Shown: positions 44,640 through 52,707, numbered from the stretch's first letter. The stretch: 64,000 bases of DNA from DASZHJ01 sp035507155 (GCA_035507155.1 DATJOK010000228.1:1-64000); one strand, 5' to 3'. Numbers and translations: made by a program. Notes: generated by a model from the sequence alone, not told the origin.

Positions 44640-45122
44640 CTACGCCCGCTTCTGGCGCCTGCTGCTGATGATGCCGGTGTTGACGCCGCTCCAGGCGAGC
44701 TCGCCGTGGAGGCGCGAGTACTCGATTTTCGGGCAGCGGTTCATCACCACCTTGAGGCCGGCGGCCTCGGCCTTCTGCGCCGCCTCGTCGTTGCGCACGC
44801 CCAATTGCATCCAGACGACCTTGGCGCCGATCCTGATCGCGTCGTCGACGATGGGGCCGGCGGCGGCGGGATTGCGGAAGACGTCGACCATGTCGACCTT
44901 GTCGGGGATCTCGGTGAGCGCGCCATAGACCTTCTCGCCGAGGATCGTCTCGCCGACCGCCCGGGGATTGACGGGGATGACGCGGAAGCCCTTGTCCTGG
45001 AGATACTTCATCACGAAATAGCTGGGCCGGTTCCAATGTGGGCTGGCACCGACCATGGCGATGACGCGGACGCTGCGCAGAATCTCGCGGAGATAGGCGT
45101 CTTCGTAGCGATCGTGATTCAT
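44640..45122 (-). CDS. CoA-binding protein (YccU family)
   Basis: 160 residues, a single Rossmann CoA-binding domain as in the N-terminus of succinyl-CoA synthetase alpha. VRVIAMVGASPHWNRPSYFVMKYLQDKGFRVIPVNPRA (as parts), KVYGALTEIPDKVDMVDVFRNP (as parts) and VVWMQLGVRNDEAAQKAEAAGLKVVMNRCPKIEY (as parts). The function of these stand-alone domains is unknown. It follows the enoyl-CoA hydratase gene by 11 bases on the same strand, so a role with CoA thioesters is plausible. Confidence 0.9.
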   Translation of the reverse strand: MNHDRYEDAYLREILRSVRVIAMVGASPHWNRPSYFVMKYLQDKGFRVIPVNPRAVGETILGEKVYGALTEIPDKVDMVDVFRNPAAAGPIVDDAIRIGAKVVWMQLGVRNDEAAQKAEAAGLKVVMNRCPKIEYSRLHGELAWSGVNTGIISSRRQKRA

Positions 45123-45133
45123 GAAAGCGAGGC

Positions 45134-45937
45134 TCAGCGGCCTTCCCAGTGCGGCGGACGCTTCTCGAGGAAGGCGTCGATGCCTTCCTCGGCGTCGTGG
45201 GCCAGCATGTTGCGGGTCATCACCTCGCTCGCATAGGCGTAGGCCTCCTGAAGGCCGAGCTCCGCCTGGCGGTAGAAGGCCTCCTTGCCGATCTTGAGGA
45301 TGAGTGGCGACTTGCCGGCGATCTGCCGCGCGAGCGCGGTGACGGCGGCATCGAGCTCCGCCTCCGGCACCACGCGGTTGACGAGGCCCGCCTCGCGGGC
45401 GCGCTCGGCCGGGACGAGATCGCCGGTCAGCAGCATCTCCATCGCCTGCTTGCGGCTGACGGCGCGCGAGAGCGCCACCATCGGCGTCGAGCAGAAGAGG
45501 CCGATGTTGATGCCGGGCGTGGCGAAGCGCGCGGTCTCCGCGGCCACCGCCAGATCGCAGGTGGCGACGAGCTGGCAGCCGGCGGCGGTGGCGATGCCAT
45601 GCACGCGGGCGATCACCGGCTTTGGAAGCCGCGTGATGCTCAGCATGAGATCCGAGCATGCCTTGAAGGTGCGCTCGTAGTGCTGGCGGCTGGGATTGGC
45701 GCGCATCTCCCGGAGATCGTGGCCGGCGCAGAAGCCGGGGCCCGCGGCGGCGATCACCACCACCTTGACCATGTCGTCCCGGGCGATCGCCTCGAGATGG
45801 AGCTGCAGCGCCGCCATCAGCTCCAGCGAGAGGGCGTTGCGCTGCGCCGGCCGGTTGAGGGTGAGCCGCGCGATGCCGTCGCTGTCGTGGCGCAGCAGGA
45901 CCTGCTCCGATGCTTCCGCCGCTGCCTCAGCGCTCAC
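45134..45937 (-). CDS. Enoyl-CoA hydratase/isomerase family protein
   Basis: 267-residue crotonase-fold enzyme. GTG start with AAGGAGG six bases upstream. The oxyanion-hole motifs are VVIAAAGPGFCAGHDLREM and GIATAAGCQLVATCDLAVAAE; other markers are RLTLNRPAQRNALSLELMAAL (as parts) and GINIGLFCSTPMVALSRAV. Glu ligands of classical hydratases are not clearly placed, so a different crotonase reaction is possible. Cotranscribed with the CoA-binding protein. Confidence 0.9.
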   Translation of the reverse strand: MSAEAAAEASEQVLLRHDSDGIARLTLNRPAQRNALSLELMAALQLHLEAIARDDMVKVVVIAAAGPGFCAGHDLREMRANPSRQHYERTFKACSDLMLSITRLPKPVIARVHGIATAAGCQLVATCDLAVAAETARFATPGINIGLFCSTPMVALSRAVSRKQAMEMLLTGDLVPAERAREAGLVNRVVPEAELDAAVTALARQIAGKSPLILKIGKEAFYRQAELGLQEAYAYASEVMTRNMLAHDAEEGIDAFLEKRPPHWEGR

Positions 45938-46066
45938 CTCTGACCTCCTTGCCGGCCTATCCGGATATGGCGGCGGGCGGCCCTCATCTCAACCCTTTCG
46001 GCCCTGCGGTTCAAGCATGGCCTGATCCGCCGGCGTTAGGCATGATTGCGCCGAAGGGAGGAGCCG

Positions 46067-46483
46067 ATGTCGCGCATCACCATCGAGGAGTTCAAGGCGG
46101 TCATGCAGGAGAGCCTGCCTTTCGCCGTCATGATGGGCGCCGAGGTGGTGGAGCTCTCCGAGGGGAAGGCAGTGTTCCGGCTCCCCTACCGTGCCGACTG
46201 GCTCAGGCCCGGCGGCACCATCAGCGGGCCGATGCTGATGGGCCTCGCCGACCTCGCCATGTACGCGGTGGTGATGTCGGCGGTGGGGCGCATCGAGCTT
46301 GCGGTCACCACCAACCTCAACATCAACTTTCTCCGGAAGCCGGCGCCGGTCGACGTGATCGCCGAGGCGCGCATGCTGAAGCTGGGGAAGCGCTTGGCGG
46401 TGGGGGAGGTGGAGCTCTTCAGCGAGGGCGACCCCGACATGGTCGCCCATGTCACCGCGACCTATTCGATCCCGCCGCTTTGA
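46067..46483 (+). CDS. PaaI-type hotdog thioesterase
   Basis: 138 residues; the ATG at 46067 follows AAGGGAGGAGCCG. The hotdog core is PFAVMMGAEVVELSEGKAVFRLPYRADWLRPGGTISGPMLMGLADLAMY (as parts), with GG before the central helix, then VTTNLNINFLRKPAPVDVIAEARMLKLGKRLAVGEVELF (as parts). Likely hydrolyses an acyl- or aryl-CoA ester; the substrate is unknown. Divergent from the enoyl-CoA hydratase gene across 129 bases, which suggests linked function. Confidence 0.87.
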   Translation: MSRITIEEFKAVMQESLPFAVMMGAEVVELSEGKAVFRLPYRADWLRPGGTISGPMLMGLADLAMYAVVMSAVGRIELAVTTNLNINFLRKPAPVDVIAEARMLKLGKRLAVGEVELFSEGDPDMVAHVTATYSIPPL

Positions 46484-46486
46484 CGA

Positions 46487-46510
46487 ATCGCGGTATTATG
46501 ATACCGCGAT
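46487..46510. terminator. Perfect hairpin after the thioesterase gene
   Basis: ATCGCGGTAT (46487-46496) and ATACCGCGAT (46501-46510) form a perfect 10-bp stem with a TATG loop, starting four bases after the thioesterase stop. No U-run follows, so it may stabilise the mRNA end or be an operator ahead of rplM. Confidence 0.5.
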
Positions 46511-46544
46511 CGTTAAGATGCTGATTTTCATAAATCAAATTGAG

Positions 46545-46572
46545 TTGACGCATCCCCAATAATCCGTATGCT
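46545..46572 (+). promoter_or_regulatory. rplM-rpsI promoter
   Basis: TTGACG (46545-46550) and TATGCT (46567-46572) with a 16-base spacer lie 31 bases before rplM, in the AT-richest gap of the region. A ribosomal protein operon needs a strong promoter here, and this is the best match. Confidence 0.6.
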
Positions 46573-46603
46573 GCGCGGCTTCCAGCGGAATGAGCGTGGC
46601 GCC

Positions 46604-47065
46604 ATGAAGACCTATACCTTGAAGCCGGCGGACATCGACAAGAAGTGGCTGGTGATCGACGCCGACGGGCTGGTGCTCGGGCGGCTCGCGACCCTGGTCG
46701 CCAACCGGCTGCGCGGCAAGCACAAGCCGACCTACACGCCGAACATGGATTGCGGCGACCACGTCATCGTCATCAACGCCGAGAAGGTGCAGCTCACCGG
46801 CAACAAGGCCAAGGACAGCGTCTTCTACTGGTACACGGGCTATCCCGGCGGCATCAAAGGCCGCAGCAAGGGCGCGATCCTCGAGGGCAAGCACCCGGAG
46901 CGCGTCATCACCAAGGCGGTGGAGCGGATGGTGCCGCGCGGCCCGCTGGGCCGGCGCGTCATGGGTCATCTCCGCGTCTATGCCGGCCCGACCCATCCGC
47001 ACGTGGCGCAGAATCCGCAGACGCTGGATGTCGCCGCGATGAACCGCAAGAACAAGAGGGCTTGA
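46604..47065 (+). CDS. rplM: 50S ribosomal protein L13
   Basis: 153 residues, from MKTYTLKPADIDKKWLVIDA. Other conserved parts are LGRLATLVANRLRGKHKPTYTPNMDCGDHVIVINAEKV (as parts), YPGGIKGRSKGAILEGKHPERVITKAVERMVPRGPLGRRVM (as parts) and YAGPTHPHVAQNPQTL. The ATG at 46604 is chosen over an in-frame upstream ATG at 46568, which lies inside the promoter -10. Cotranscribed with rpsI three bases downstream. Confidence 0.97.
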   Translation: MKTYTLKPADIDKKWLVIDADGLVLGRLATLVANRLRGKHKPTYTPNMDCGDHVIVINAEKVQLTGNKAKDSVFYWYTGYPGGIKGRSKGAILEGKHPERVITKAVERMVPRGPLGRRVMGHLRVYAGPTHPHVAQNPQTLDVAAMNRKNKRA

Positions 47066-47068
47066 TCC

Positions 47069-47569
47069 ATGGCCGATCTGCAGCAGTCCCTCGGCACTCT
47101 CCGCCAGGCGCTCTCCGAGGCGAAGCCGGGGCAGCCGACCGCGCCCGCTGCCGTCGAGGAGGCGAAGCCGAAGCTCGATGCCCAGGGCCGCGCCTACGCC
47201 ACCGGCAAGCGCAAGAATGCTGTCGCCCGCGTCTGGCTCAAGCCCGGTTCCGGCAAGATCACCATCAACGACCGCGACAGCCCGATCTATTTCGCGCGGC
47301 CGGTGCTGCGCATGATGATCAACCAGCCCTTCGCGGTGACCAACCGGGTCGGCCAGTACGACATCGTCTGCACGGTGATTGGCGGCGGTCTCTCCGGCCA
47401 GGCCGGCGCGCTCCGCCACGGCATCAGCAAGGCGTTGACATACTACGAGCCGGGCCTCAGGCCGGCGCTGAAGCAGAACGGCTTCCTCACCCGCGACAGC
47501 CGCGTGGTCGAGCGCAAGAAGTACGGCAAGGCCAAGGCGCGACGTAGCTTCCAGTTCTCGAAGCGCTAA
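47069..47569 (+). CDS. rpsI: 30S ribosomal protein S9
   Basis: 166 residues. An alphaproteobacterial-type N-terminal extension of about 45 residues (Ala/Glu/Lys-rich) precedes the ribosomal core AYATGKRKNAVARVWLKPGSGKITIN (as parts), GGGLSGQAGALRHGISKAL and the basic end VVERKKYGKAKARRSFQFSKR, whose last Lys-Arg reaches the decoding site. Ends the rplM operon; a hairpin terminator follows. Confidence 0.97.
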   Translation: MADLQQSLGTLRQALSEAKPGQPTAPAAVEEAKPKLDAQGRAYATGKRKNAVARVWLKPGSGKITINDRDSPIYFARPVLRMMINQPFAVTNRVGQYDIVCTVIGGGLSGQAGALRHGISKALTYYEPGLRPALKQNGFLTRDSRVVERKKYGKAKARRSFQFSKR

Positions 47570-47594
47570 ACCGCAACGCTTTCCCATGCTAATG

Positions 47595-47627
47595 AAGGGG
47601 CGTCCTGCGGGGCGCCCCTTCGCTTTT
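47595..47627 (+). terminator. Rho-independent terminator after rpsI
   Basis: AAGGGGCG (47595-47602) pairs with CGCCCCTT (47613-47620) over a 10-base loop and is followed by CGCTTTT. It ends the rplM-rpsI transcript 26 bases after rpsI. Confidence 0.8.
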
Positions 47628-47655
47628 GGGCCATCGGTCTTCAGGAGACTGTCAC

Positions 47656-48711
47656 ATGTCCGTCGCAAGCGACTATCGGGTCCGGATCGCCATCCTCGGT
47701 GCCAGCGGCTATACGGGGGCGGAGCTGCTGCGTCTGCTCGCCGAGCATCCTCATGCGGAGATCGTGGCGCTCACCGCCGACCGCCAGGCCGGCAAGCCGA
47801 TCGGCACCGTGTTCCCGCATCTCGCCATCCGCAAGCTGCCGAAGCTGGTGACGATCGATGAGGTCGACTGGTCCAAGGTCGATCTCGTCTTCTGCTGCCT
47901 GCCGCATGCGACGACGCAGGAGGTGGTGAGCAAGCTGCCGACCCATCTCAAGGTGGTCGACCTCTCCGCCGATTTCCGACTGATGGATCCCAAGGTCTAC
48001 GCCCAGTGGTACGGCCACGAGCACCATGCGGTGGCGTTGCAGAGAGAGGCGGTCTACGGCCTCACCGAGATCTGGCGCTCGGCGATCGCCAACGCCCGGC
48101 TCATCGCGGTCCCCGGCTGCTATCCGACCGGTGCGCAGCTGCCGCTGGTGCCGCTGGTGAAGCAGGCGGTGATCGACGCCGACGACATCGTGATCGACGC
48201 CAAGTCCGGCGTCACCGGCGCCGGCCGCAGCCCCAAGGAATCGAGCCTCTTCGCCGAGGTCTCCGAGGGCATCAACGCCTATGGCGTCGCGAGCCACCGC
48301 CACATGCCGGAGATCGAGCAGGGCCTCAGCGCCGCCGCCGGCCGGCCGATCGCTGTCAGCTTCACGCCGCACCTGATGCCGATGAACCGCGGCATCCTCT
48401 CGACGATCTACGTGCGCTACGCCAAGGGCGCGACGCTCGGCGATCTCCGCCAGGTGCTGGAGCAGGCCTACGAGAACGAGCCTTTCGTCCACGTCCTGCC
48501 GGAGGGCTCGCTGCCCTCGACCCATCACGTGCGGGGATCGAACCTCTGCCTCATCGGCCTCTCCAAGGATCGGCTCTCCGGCCGCGCGATCCTGGTCTCG
48601 GCGATCGACAATCTGGTGAAGGGCGCCTCGGGCCAGGCGGTGCAGAACATGAACGTGCTGATGGGATTCCCGGAGACCGACGGCCTCAGGCAGGAGCCGC
48701 TCTATCCCTGA
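47656..48711 (+). CDS. argC: N-acetyl-gamma-glutamyl-phosphate reductase
   Basis: Third step of arginine synthesis, NADPH-dependent reduction of N-acetylglutamyl phosphate. 351 residues. Rossmann motif IAILGASGYTGAELLRLL, FCCLPHATTQEV, LSADFRL, the active-site Cys in AVPGCYPTGAQLPLVPLV and KSGVTGAGRSPKESSLFAEV (as parts). The ATG at 47656 is preferred because AGGAGACTG lies upstream; a longer in-frame start at 47626 would lie in the terminator. Confidence 0.96.
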   Translation: MSVASDYRVRIAILGASGYTGAELLRLLAEHPHAEIVALTADRQAGKPIGTVFPHLAIRKLPKLVTIDEVDWSKVDLVFCCLPHATTQEVVSKLPTHLKVVDLSADFRLMDPKVYAQWYGHEHHAVALQREAVYGLTEIWRSAIANARLIAVPGCYPTGAQLPLVPLVKQAVIDADDIVIDAKSGVTGAGRSPKESSLFAEVSEGINAYGVASHRHMPEIEQGLSAAAGRPIAVSFTPHLMPMNRGILSTIYVRYAKGATLGDLRQVLEQAYENEPFVHVLPEGSLPSTHHVRGSNLCLIGLSKDRLSGRAILVSAIDNLVKGASGQAVQNMNVLMGFPETDGLRQEPLYP

Positions 48712-48718
48712 GCGGGCG

Positions 48719-49234
48719 ATGAGCGGATTGATCCTGCCGTTCCGCGGCACTTTTCCGACCGTCGCCGCGGACGCCTTCGTGGCCGAGAACGCGACCCTGA
48801 TCGGCGCGGTCGAGGTGGGGTCGCGCGCCAACATCTGGTACGGCGCGGTGCTGCGCGGCGATCTGGCACCCATCCATGTGGGCGCCTTCGCCAACGTGCA
48901 GGACGGCACGGTGGTGCATGTGTCGAGCCGCCGGGGCGGCGCCTGGATCGGCGACTACGTCACCATCGGCCACCTGGCGCTGATCCACGCCTGCCGCCTC
49001 GAGGATTACAGCTTCATCGGCATGAAGGCCTGCGTGATGGACGAGGCGGTGGTGGAGAGCGGCGCCTGGGTCGCCGCCGGCGCGGTGGTGACGCCGGGCA
49101 AGCGCGTCAAGTCCGGCGAGCTCTGGGCGGGCATGCCGGCGCGTCCCGTCCGCCAGGTCACGGCGGAGGAGCGCCACACCATCGAGACGCTGCCGCTGCG
49201 CTACGCCGAGCTCGCGGACGAGCATCGGCGCTGA
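48719..49234 (+). CDS. Gamma-class carbonic anhydrase-like protein
   Basis: 171 residues of left-handed beta helix (hexapeptide repeats). Metal-ligand His residues appear in GTVVHVSSRRG, VTIGHLALIHACRLEDYSFIGMKACVMD (as parts), a pattern seen in gamma carbonic anhydrase-like/YrdA proteins. It begins seven bases after argC and is likely cotranscribed. Real carbonic anhydrase activity varies in this family and is not assured. Confidence 0.9.
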   Translation: MSGLILPFRGTFPTVAADAFVAENATLIGAVEVGSRANIWYGAVLRGDLAPIHVGAFANVQDGTVVHVSSRRGGAWIGDYVTIGHLALIHACRLEDYSFIGMKACVMDEAVVESGAWVAAGAVVTPGKRVKSGELWAGMPARPVRQVTAEERHTIETLPLRYAELADEHRR

Positions 49235-49240
49235 CGCGGC

Positions 49241-49507
49241 TCACGCTCTATCCAGCGGTTCCCAGAACGGACGGCCGATCTGGTCGCGGCTCAGGCCGAT
49301 GTCCCGCAGCGCGTGATCGTCGAGGGCCTCGAGGTAGCGGCGGTCGCGGGCGCGGGTGTAGTAGGCGCAGAACACCGACCAGAGCGATTTCTCCGGCGCG
49401 CGGAGGTCGGGCGCGACGTGAGCGGGCTCCGTCTCGCGGACGGTCTCCGCCCGGCGCGGCAACGCCAGCACCACGACGTTGGAATTGGCCTCGAATGAGC
49501 TGCTCAT
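49241..49507 (-). CDS. DUF1127-domain protein
   Basis: 88 residues. A variable N-terminal half (SSSFEANSNVVVLALPRR) is followed by the conserved C-terminal DUF1127 helix-loop-helix SLWSVFCAYYTRARDRRYLEALDDHALRDIGLSRDQIGRPFW (as parts). Related small Arg-rich proteins in alphaproteobacteria influence stress adaptation, phosphate and RNA metabolism. The gene is preceded by a 200-base leader with its own small open frame and terminator-like hairpin. Confidence 0.85.
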   Translation of the reverse strand: MSSSFEANSNVVVLALPRRAETVRETEPAHVAPDLRAPEKSLWSVFCAYYTRARDRRYLEALDDHALRDIGLSRDQIGRPFWEPLDRA

Positions 49508-49567
49508 CGGTCGTCTCCGGTCGGTTCCGAAGGCGCCGTCTCCCACCGCTGGAGCCCATAAATGCGA

Positions 49568-49595
49568 AAGGCCCCGGCGGGTTTGACGGGGCCTT
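49568..49595 (-). terminator. Terminator-like hairpin in the leader of the DUF1127 gene
   Basis: AAGGCCCC (49568-49575) and GGGGCCTT (49588-49595) form a perfect 8-bp stem; on the minus strand it is followed by TCGCATTTATG. It stands 26 bases after the leader frame and 61 bases before the DUF1127 start, where an attenuator would be expected. Could instead end a separate small RNA. Confidence 0.55.
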
Positions 49596-49620
49596 CGAGG
49601 GATCTGCCTGCTACACGGAC

Positions 49621-49707
49621 TCAGCGCGCGCGACACCTCTCCGGCCCCGAAAGATCGAGCTTTCGGTTCCAGCACATCGAGATGACGGTGGCGTGAATCG
49701 TGTTCAT
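49621..49707 (-). CDS. Possible 28-residue leader peptide upstream of the DUF1127 gene
   Basis: Minus-strand ATG at 49707 to TGA at 49621. The peptide starts MNTIHATVISMCWNRKLDLS and ends GPERCRAR. It contains adjacent Cys-Trp and a second Cys. The frame begins about four bases after the expected transcript start, so translation would be nearly leaderless. Inside it CCGAAAG/CTTTCGG can form a hairpin (49646-49665). Whether it is translated is unknown; the layout (promoter, small frame, hairpin, gene) resembles a transcription attenuator. Confidence 0.4.
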   Translation of the reverse strand: MNTIHATVISMCWNRKLDLSGPERCRAR

Positions 49708-49717
49708 GGCGAGAGAG

Positions 49718-49746
49718 ACGGTAGAGAGCGCCTGGATCTCTGTCAA
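49718..49746 (-). promoter_or_regulatory. Candidate promoter of the DUF1127 leader
   Basis: On the minus strand TTGACA (49746-49741) is followed after 17 bases by TACCGT (49723-49718). The -35 is perfect and the -10 acceptable. The expected start is near 49711. Confidence 0.5.
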
Positions 49747-49870
49747 CGACGGCATTGTCTCGGTGCAAGTCTCGATGATCCCGGCTGGAGGGCGACGTTT
49801 TCGCGCGTTATGGTCGTGAGGCCATCACCGGTTCATTGCCGAGGGAAGGAAGGGCCGAGGGAAGGAAGGA

Positions 49871-50281
49871 ATGTCCGCGATCCGAGGAAGCTGCCTCTGT
49901 GGTGGCGTCAAATACGAGATAACGGGTCCGCTGCTGCGCGCCGGCCATTGCCATTGCTCGCGCTGCCGCAAGGCGCACGGCGCCGCCTTCCGCAGCCGTG
50001 CGCGCGTCCGCATCGAGGACTTCAGGTGGATCGAGGGCGAGGAGCTGGTCAGATACTTCGAATCTTCGCCCGGGTTCCGCCGCGGTTTCTGCAGCGTGTG
50101 CGGCTCGCCGATCGTGAACCGCCCTGACGGAACGCCGGAATTCGGCATCGCCCTGGGCGGCCTCGACGACGATCCCGGCACACGTCCCGAGCGCCACTAC
50201 TACGTCGGCAGCAAGGCGTCCTGGTTCGAGATCACCGACGCGCTGCCGCAGCACGACACGCTTCCTCCGTCGGAGAGCTGA
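49871..50281 (+). CDS. GFA-family zinc protein
   Basis: 136 residues. Glutathione-dependent formaldehyde-activating family fold with zinc ligands in GSCLCGGVKYE, GHCHCSRCRKAHGAAF and GFCSVCGSPI. Despite the family name, many members have no shown role in formaldehyde metabolism. No operon partners: it stands between the DUF1127 unit and a convergent phospholipase gene. Confidence 0.9.
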   Translation: MSAIRGSCLCGGVKYEITGPLLRAGHCHCSRCRKAHGAAFRSRARVRIEDFRWIEGEELVRYFESSPGFRRGFCSVCGSPIVNRPDGTPEFGIALGGLDDDPGTRPERHYYVGSKASWFEITDALPQHDTLPPSES

Positions 50282-50293
50282 CCCCGGAGCGCG

Positions 50294-51724
50294 TCACGGC
50301 CGCTTGCCATAGGCGTCGGGGGCCAGGGCGACGGCGAGACCCTGCCAGGCCGGGTCGCCGTGCCTGGCCTTGCGCTGGTTCTCGCGGGCGATGCCGCGGT
50401 AGAGCCGGAACGCCTCCCGATCGTCGAGGTGCGCGGTATCGATGCCGAGATGCTCGGCCAGCAGGGTGCAGCGGAGCGCGCGCACGAGCGGCGGATCCCA
50501 GATCGATGCGTTCATCTCCGAATGTCCGGAGAGCGAGTTCGAATGCAGGTTGCAGGAGCCGATCGTGCACCAGGCGTCGTCCACCAGCATGATCTTCGCG
50601 TGGACGTACGTGGCGCGGCGGCTGCCGTCGGCGTCACTCCCGGCGATGCCCGCCAGCAGAAAGTCCCGATGGCGGCCGAGCGTCTCGAGACCGTCGAAGA
50701 GCGACTTCCGCTTCGGGTCCTGGCGGGCGGCGTAGACGCCATCTTCGGGGATTGCCGGCAGCAGCAGGACGACATCGACGCCGCGCGCCAGCGCGCGTCC
50801 GAGGCGCTCGGCGACGGCTGGAATCGGGATCGCCTGGTTCTCGATGTAGATCGTGCTGCGGGCGGCATCGATCGCCCGCTCATACTGCTCCAGGATGGAG
50901 CGCTCGCCGGCGGCCACGTCGAAGGGCTGGCCGCCGGGTGCGGGATGTCCGTCCGTATAGCGGCCGGGATGCAGCATGCGCTGGATCTGCACGACGCTCG
51001 ATCCCCGCGGCTCGGATGGTTGCGACGGGAAGGGCAGGCGATCGCCGCTGTCGCAGGCCCAGTTGCCGTCCTCGCTGGCGCGCTCGCTGGCTTCGTTCCA
51101 GCGCTGGACGAAATTGTGATGGACGTCGGTCGCCGAGGGGCCGGTCACCTCGACATAGACGTCGTGACGCTGCTCGGCGCCGGGATGGCCGGGGGTGCCG
51201 AGATTGGCGGCGGTGAGGTTGATCCCGCCGACGAAAGCGGTCTCGGAAGGTTGGCCCGCGTCGATCAGCCAGCTCTTCTGATGCTGGCAGAAGGCGGCGG
51301 GCGCGCGGTCCCAGCGGATGCGGAAGCGCGAGCCGCGCTCCCGGAGGAGCGCGCGATCCGCCTCCGATCCATGGAAGGTGCGGCCGTAATGGCTGCTCTC
51401 GGGATTGTGCCGCCAGAAGATGACGCGGACGTCGAGGCCGCGCTCGACCGCGCCGTCGAGCGCGTCGAAGAGCGAGCCGCCGCCATCCGGGAAACGGAAG
51501 TCGGGCGCGTAGAAGGTGACCGTGAGCCAGACGCTGCGCCGCGCGGCGGCAATCGCCTCGCCGATCCGCAGGAAAGTGGGGACGCCGTCTATCAGCGGCC
51601 GCACGAGGTTGCCCGCGCGAGCGGGGTAGGAACCGGATGTCGCGGCGGGGATGTGCGGCTGGGCGGCGTCGGCGGCCATGGTGCGGAGGGAGGACGGATC
51701 TGCGACTTCTGGGCGCCCAGTCAT
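50294..51724 (-). CDS. Phospholipase D-family protein with two HKD motifs
   Basis: 476 residues from the ATG at 51724. Both catalytic HxKxxxxD motifs are present: HQKSWLID at 148-155 and HAKIMLVD at 375-382, each followed by a GG/GS-N element (VGGINLTAAN, IGSCNLHSNS). No signal peptide is evident. Could be a phospholipase D or cardiolipin synthase-like enzyme; the long spacing and the YIENQAIP segment favour the PLD1/2-like branch over Cls. An in-frame extension to 51892 lacks similarity. Confidence 0.88.
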   Translation of the reverse strand: MTGRPEVADPSSLRTMAADAAQPHIPAATSGSYPARAGNLVRPLIDGVPTFLRIGEAIAAARRSVWLTVTFYAPDFRFPDGGGSLFDALDGAVERGLDVRVIFWRHNPESSHYGRTFHGSEADRALLRERGSRFRIRWDRAPAAFCQHQKSWLIDAGQPSETAFVGGINLTAANLGTPGHPGAEQRHDVYVEVTGPSATDVHHNFVQRWNEASERASEDGNWACDSGDRLPFPSQPSEPRGSSVVQIQRMLHPGRYTDGHPAPGGQPFDVAAGERSILEQYERAIDAARSTIYIENQAIPIPAVAERLGRALARGVDVVLLLPAIPEDGVYAARQDPKRKSLFDGLETLGRHRDFLLAGIAGSDADGSRRATYVHAKIMLVDDAWCTIGSCNLHSNSLSGHSEMNASIWDPPLVRALRCTLLAEHLGIDTAHLDDREAFRLYRGIARENQRKARHGDPAWQGLAVALAPDAYGKRP

Positions 51725-51771
51725 ATGCAGTCGCGTAAGCGGCGACAATAGCGTCGCGTTGCCGGGCGTCG

Positions 51772-52602
51772 CTAGAGCCCGTAGCGGCGATGGCGCTGCT
51801 GGTAGGAGCGGATGGCGCGCAGGAAGTCGATCTTGCGGAAGGCGGGCCAGTAGACGTCGGAGAAGTAGACCTCGCTGTAGACGCTCTGCCACAGCAGAAA
51901 GCCCGAGAGCCGCGCCTCGCCGCTGGTGCGCACGATGAGGTCGGGGTCCGGGAGATCGGCGGAATAGAGATGGCGGCCGATGGCGTCGGTGGAGATCGCC
52001 TCGATCGCGCGGTCGAGGGTGTCGCCCATCTCAAGCCGCTGGGCGAGCAGCGCGCGGACGGCGTCGGCGATCTCGTCGCGGCCGCCATAGGCGAGCGCGA
52101 TGGTGAGGCAGAGGCCTCGATGATGCGCGCTCGCCGCCTCGGCGGCGCGGATCGCCTCCAGCAGCGAGGCGGGGAGCCCGGCGCGCTGGCCGACGACCCG
52201 CACGCGGACGGTCCGATGTCCGGCGCGCGCGGCTTCGGCGAGGTGGCGGAGCTTCTCCTCGATGGCGGCGAGGATGCCCAGCACCTCGCCGGGCTTGCGG
52301 CGCAGATTGTCGGTGGAGAAGGCCCAGAGCGTCACCGCGGGAATGCCGAGCTCGCCGCACCAGTCCAGGAGCTCGTCGAGCTTGTCGGCGCCGCGGCCGT
52401 AGAGGGCGCGGGTGTCGCTGATGCCGCGGAGCTCGCCGTAGCGGCGGTTGCCGTCGAGGATGATGCCGAGATGGCGCGGCATGGCGCCGCCGGCAACCTC
52501 GCGGCGGAGCCGCCATTCATAGAGGCGGTAGGCGGCGCGCAGCGCCGGGCCGAGCGCCGGGACCCGGGTATCCAGATGCACGATGACGCGCGAGACCAGC
52601 AT
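51772..52602 (-). CDS. Short-chain Z-isoprenyl diphosphate synthase, Rv1086-like (UppS family)
   Basis: 276 residues of the cis-prenyltransferase family. The start ...AYRLYEWRLRREV then MPRHLGIILDGNRRYGELRG, with catalytic Asp50, and the end FLLWQSVYSEVYFSDVYWPAF / IDFLRAIRSYQQRHRRYG match mycobacterial Rv1086 (Z-farnesyl diphosphate synthase) much better than the normal alphaproteobacterial UppS. The N-terminal LYEWRLRR piece is also shared, which supports the start at 52602. The normal long-chain UppS should lie elsewhere. Confidence 0.85.
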   Translation of the reverse strand: MLVSRVIVHLDTRVPALGPALRAAYRLYEWRLRREVAGGAMPRHLGIILDGNRRYGELRGISDTRALYGRGADKLDELLDWCGELGIPAVTLWAFSTDNLRRKPGEVLGILAAIEEKLRHLAEAARAGHRTVRVRVVGQRAGLPASLLEAIRAAEAASAHHRGLCLTIALAYGGRDEIADAVRALLAQRLEMGDTLDRAIEAISTDAIGRHLYSADLPDPDLIVRTSGEARLSGFLLWQSVYSEVYFSDVYWPAFRKIDFLRAIRSYQQRHRRYGL

Positions 52603-52707
52603 TCCCCACCGCCGCCCCTTCGGTGTGACCCGTCGCTCCGCCTGCCAACACCCCCCGGCAGGACCCTCAGAGCCTCGCTCGCGAAAATGTCGGAATTTTG
52701 GCGAGCT

